Made by a program: the position numbers and the translations under genes
NCBI RefSeq assembly: GCF_005116715.1
Contig: NZ_SWCI01000017.1
Location: forward strand, 1-54,963
From: Ferrimonas sediminicola
GTDB lineage: Bacteria; Pseudomonadota; Gammaproteobacteria; Enterobacterales; Shewanellaceae
Length of the DNA: 54,963 nucleotides
Reading direction: 5' to 3'
The notes under the pieces: generated by a model
The model's input: the letters and a program-made list of their open reading frames with translations, nothing else
The model's database searches: none
Told to the model about the DNA's origin: nothing
Part shown: positions 52,749-54,963 of the stretch, one piece after another
How positions within the stretch are numbered: position 1 is the stretch's first letter
How the letters are laid out: every line of letters begins with the position of its first letter

Positions 52749-53141
52749 TCAAAAAGGCTGTGACTGCAGACAGCTGTACCGATCGATCCTGATCTCCTGG
52801 CTGGTGTTCCCCGTACCCTCTTGATAGAGGTGACGGTATACCATGCCAAGCTCCTGCCGCTTGCGGTAATAAGCGCTGGTACAGAAACTGAGGATGGTCT
52901 ATTGAGCGTGATTTTCCACCACGGCACCAAAGGCGCCAAGGCTGCCCCCATCCAACTGCCGATAGTACAGGATCATGATGCCATCGCCATACTCGGCTTT
53001 GACAAAATTCGGGCTTTGTCCGATACCACTATTGAGATCCAACACCAGTTGGTGACTCTCTGTGTCCAGCCTGTTGGGCACCGCATCGAACCAGGCTAGA
53101 GCGGGCAGGGAGAACAAAGCCAGCAAAATCAGGTAACGCAT
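52749..53141 (-). pseudogene. small secreted protein interrupted by an in-frame amber codon
   Basis: A signal peptide (MRYLILLALFSLPALA) and about 65 mature residues are followed by TAG at 52899-52901. The same frame continues for 49 more codons to a TGA at 52749-52751. The continuation is protein-like (SFCTSAYYRKRQELGMVYRH, then SQEIRIDRYSC) and keeps the GC-rich third positions of host genes. An original CAG (Gln) is likely. Full length would be about 130 residues. Function unknown. The start could be the TTG two codons upstream (53147). Confidence 0.6.
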
Positions 53142-53376
53142 GTTCAATTTGATGATCCCCCAGAGGACCTATGCTACACCCGAACGACGAAATAAGAAGC
53201 CAAATTGCCAAATTTTTACACTTGACTCACACGACGCAACCTACTGATAAACACCCCCCATGCGCCAGGTCGGCCCCGACGGGACCGATGGCTGAAACTG
53301 AATCCCTGGTTTGATAATCAGTCAAACTCTTGGTATTTATTAAGAAATTACTAGGTTTTCCTGGAGAGGACGCCGA

Positions 53377-53553
53377 ATGATAGGAAGACTGTTCCTGATC
53401 CCGATCATCCTGTCTCTGCTCTGGTATCTGTTTCTGACGGTCAACGGATACAGCCTCAAACAGGGGCAGAAGGGTTTCTACTGGATCTTTGGCATCTGCT
53501 TCGGGTTGCTGGGCTTCTTCGCCCTGATGATACAGCTGACCCAGCCGGGCTGA
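53377..53553 (+). CDS. 58-residue two-helix membrane protein
   Basis: The ATG at 53377 has GGAGAGGA six bases upstream. The chain MIGRLFLIPIILSLLWYLFL starts the first helix, a short polar loop with Gly/Lys/Gln follows, and a second helix at about 35-55 (WIFGICFGLLGFFALMIQL) completes a hairpin. Codons match the host. I do not recognise the family. It is monocistronic, ahead of the tRNA array. Confidence 0.72.
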   Translation: MIGRLFLIPIILSLLWYLFLTVNGYSLKQGQKGFYWIFGICFGLLGFFALMIQLTQPG

Positions 53554-53616
53554 TGCTACGCCCTGTCTCGCTGCCCCGAAACGCGGCCCCTATCGGGAAC
53601 TGCGACGAGCGGGCAC

Positions 53617-53648
53617 AAAAAAACCCGAGCTTCCGCTCGGGTTTTTTG
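53617..53648 (-). terminator. terminator of the tRNA-Ser/Arg group
   Basis: AAAAAAACCCGAGC-ttcc-GCTCGGGTTTTTT. Read leftward, it follows tRNA-Arg by five bases. A near copy lies at 54458-54486. Confidence 0.88.
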
Positions 53649-53652
53649 TAAA

Positions 53653-53729
53653 TGGCGCGCTCGGAAGGATTCGAACCTTCGACCGCCTGGTTCGTAGCCA
53701 GGTACTCTATCCAGCTGAGCTACGAGCGC
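53653..53729 (-). tRNA. tRNA-Arg (ACG)
   Basis: A 77-nt cloverleaf starting GCGCTCG and ending CCA, with anticodon ACG in a CCTGG/CCAGG stem. Confidence 0.97.
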
Positions 53730-53733
53730 GCAA

Positions 53734-53823
53734 TGGCGGTGAGGGAGGGATTCGAACCCTCGATACCGATCAAGGTATACGCCCTTAGCAGGGGCGCGCC
53801 TTCAGCCACTCGGCCACCTCACC
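53734..53823 (-). tRNA. tRNA-Ser (GCT)
   Basis: A 90-nt class II tRNA with a long variable arm, starting GGTGAGGTGGCCGAG and ending CCA. The anticodon is GCT. Four bases separate it from tRNA-Arg. Confidence 0.97.
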
Positions 53824-54457
53824 ATTTTCGCCCGGTTACGGGTCCTGCATCGACCTTAGTGGCCAACACAGGTGTGCTATCTTAAGGCCTTATCCGAGGA
53901 TGTCAAACCCCAAAGAGGCAACAAGTTCGCCCCAGGTGTTTGATTGCACAACAAAGCTTCAATACGCCCCAGCTGTGAACAAAATCCGCCGAAGCCGACA
54001 TCAACCACCAAAGCCTGAGGCAGCGCGCCCCTCCTGCCGGCTATCCGACCAGCGGACTCAAAGAAGCCGAGCTTCCGCTCGGGTATCAATACCAATCGCA
54101 TCGACCAGCCCCACGCCCGCGCAAGGAGACCCGCCTTAGGCTAGGAAGATACTTGAAGATATGGTGGGGTCATGTCGAGACGCTCTAACGACGCTTAAGG
54201 CGGATTTGACTCCGCCCAAAGGGAGCGCCCCTAGCAGCCCAGTTCGTTGTCCTGTTGACTCGCCCCCCCCTGACATCGACCATACTGCTGGATCTGAACT
54301 GCCACGAGGCGTTAAGACAAAGGTAGGGTCAATGTGATTGCTATTGGGAAAATGGCACGCTGGGGGAGAAGTTGAGTCGGAGCAAAGAAAGCGCAGCTTT
54401 CGCCGCAACAACGCCAGAGGGCCTCGCCCGCAGGCCGGAAATCCGACGAGCGGGCAC
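53824..54457. other. long spacer in the tRNA array
   Basis: About 630 bases without a convincing gene. It contains a broken copy of the terminator hairpin (CCGAGCttccGCTCGGG at about 54068-54084) and degenerate copies of the spacer repeat that recurs at 54772-54840. It must hold the tRNA-Ser promoter. Confidence 0.5.
54386..54455. repeat. tRNA-spacer repeat, copy A
   Basis: About 70 bases beginning gaaagcgcagctttcgccgc and ending atccgacgagcgggc. Aligns well with 54772-54840, and its end also matches 53602-53616. Confidence 0.7.
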
Positions 54458-54486
54458 AAAAAAACCCGAGCTTCCGCTCGGGTTTC
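54458..54486 (-). terminator. terminator of the second tRNA-Arg
   Basis: AAAAAAACCCGAGC-ttcc-GCTCGGGTTT, a near copy of the hairpin at 53617-53648, seven bases beyond the 3' end of a tRNA-Arg. Confidence 0.85.
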
Positions 54487-54493
54487 GTGAAGA

Positions 54494-54570
54494 TGGCGCG
54501 CTCGGAAGGATTCGAACCTTCGACCGCCTGGTTCGTAGCCAGGTACTCTATCCAGCTGAGCTACGAGCGC
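54494..54570 (-). tRNA. tRNA-Arg (ACG)
   Basis: Identical to the copy at 53653-53729; 77 nt with CCA. Confidence 0.97.
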
Positions 54571-54616
54571 GCAGAATTCTGATTGTAGTCAATTCATACA
54601 GAACTGACTGAAAATA

Positions 54617-54693
54617 TGGCGCGTCCGGGAGGATTCGAACCTCCGACCGCCTGGTTCGTAGCCAGGTACTCTATCCAGCTGAGCTACGGACGC
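54617..54693 (-). tRNA. tRNA-Arg (ACG), variant
   Basis: A 77-nt tRNA with anticodon ACG. It differs from the other copies in the acceptor and T stems (GCGTCCG and TCGGAGG) with compensating changes on both strands, so it remains functional. Confidence 0.96.
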
Positions 54694-54740
54694 ACATATT
54701 TTGTGTTCAGGAACCGGGCAAAGCCCAACACCCTAAAAAA

Positions 54741-54759
54741 TGGCGCGCTCGGAAGGGTT
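54741..54759 (-). pseudogene. tRNA-Arg 3' remnant
   Basis: tggcgcgctcggaagggtt is the last 19 bases (CCA end, acceptor strand and part of the T stem) of the tRNA-Arg sequence with one change. It is joined to spacer repeat and is the stump of a lost copy. Confidence 0.75.
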
Positions 54760-54771
54760 GGCGCGGAATCG

Positions 54772-54840
54772 AGAAAGCGAAGCTTTCGCCGCGGCAACGC
54801 CTAAGGGCTTTGCCCGCAGGCCGGCAATCCGACCAAGCGC
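54772..54840. repeat. tRNA-spacer repeat, copy B
   Basis: Begins gagaaagcgaagctttcgcc and ends aatccgaccaagcgc. Copy A (54386-54455) has the same order of blocks, including gcccgcaggccgg. Confidence 0.7.
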
Positions 54841-54880
54841 ATAGAACCCCTGAGCGAAGCTCAGGCATCCTTTAACAAAA

Positions 54881-54957
54881 TGGCGCGCTCGGAAGGATTC
54901 GAACCTTCGACCGCCTGGTTCGTAGCCAGGTACTCTATCCAGCTGAGCTACGAGCGC
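54881..54957 (-). tRNA. tRNA-Arg (ACG)
   Basis: Identical to the copies at 53653 and 54494. The first gene of the array in this window; its promoter lies beyond the right edge. Confidence 0.97.
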
Positions 54958-54963
54958 GCAATG

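Noticed and set aside
53652-54804. Short frames across the tRNA-Arg/Ser genes
   Set aside because: They read through tRNA sequence and spacer repeats.

Overview
The window looks like a chromosome segment from a GC-rich marine gammaproteobacterium close to Shewanella and Ferrimonas. The evidence is gltX beside a run of valine tRNA genes, a psp-sap gene order like that of E. coli, TyrR with a phenylalanine/tyrosine degradation set, and a sodium-type PomAB flagellar stator. The genus is inferred from gene content; no database search was possible.

Layout. 1-2740: tRNA-Glu (two copies plus a decayed third), tRNA-Ala, gltX and four near-identical tRNA-Val genes. 2900-8500: a YfcC-type transporter, an MFS transporter, an M32 carboxypeptidase and a divergent LysR regulator. 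8500-16850: the aromatic amino acid block. phhA and phhB turn Phe into Tyr, and hppD, hmgA, fahA and maiA take 4-hydroxyphenylpyruvate to fumarate and acetoacetate. tyrR lies in the middle, and a methionine gamma-lyase-like gene leads the phhA operon. 16830-27440: the envelope stress cluster pspABC-ycjX-ycjF, transcribed leftward from a probable sigma-54 promoter, and divergent pspF followed by sapABCDF and a small Cys-rich protein.

27477-35453 is an island of about 8 kb, visibly richer in A+T than its surroundings, inserted into the last codons of yajQ. A large serine recombinase sits at its right end. Both junctions share a 17-bp core with one mismatch. The two inner flanks carry 11-bp inverted repeats with the same dyad centre as an inner AGTT/AACT pair, so the attP site and the TC crossover can be reconstructed. 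The island carries a DarT-like DNA ADP-ribosyltransferase with its NADAR-type antitoxin, a BRO-N domain protein, a caspase-like protease with a one-pass membrane partner, and a small resolvase overlapping a ParB-like protein. A decayed copy of the left junction, including the neighbouring terminator, lies at 30118-30204. It divides the island into two modules and suggests stepwise assembly. The caspase/membrane-protein pair is the best candidate for an undescribed defence system.

35440-53150: housekeeping genes. These are yajQ, a VanZ-like gene, panE, thiI, pomAB, xseB-ispA-dxs (isoprenoid precursors), a HAD hydrolase, a lytic transglycosylase-like lipoprotein, a LysE exporter, gshA, a large M16 peptidase lipoprotein, yqaA and nsrR. 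Two genes look damaged: a secreted protein whose frame runs on through the antisense of panE, and a small secreted protein with an in-frame amber codon. 53370-54963: an unlisted 58-residue membrane protein, then a leftward tRNA array (four Arg-ACG, one Ser-GCT) with duplicated terminators, a tRNA remnant and degenerate spacer repeats.
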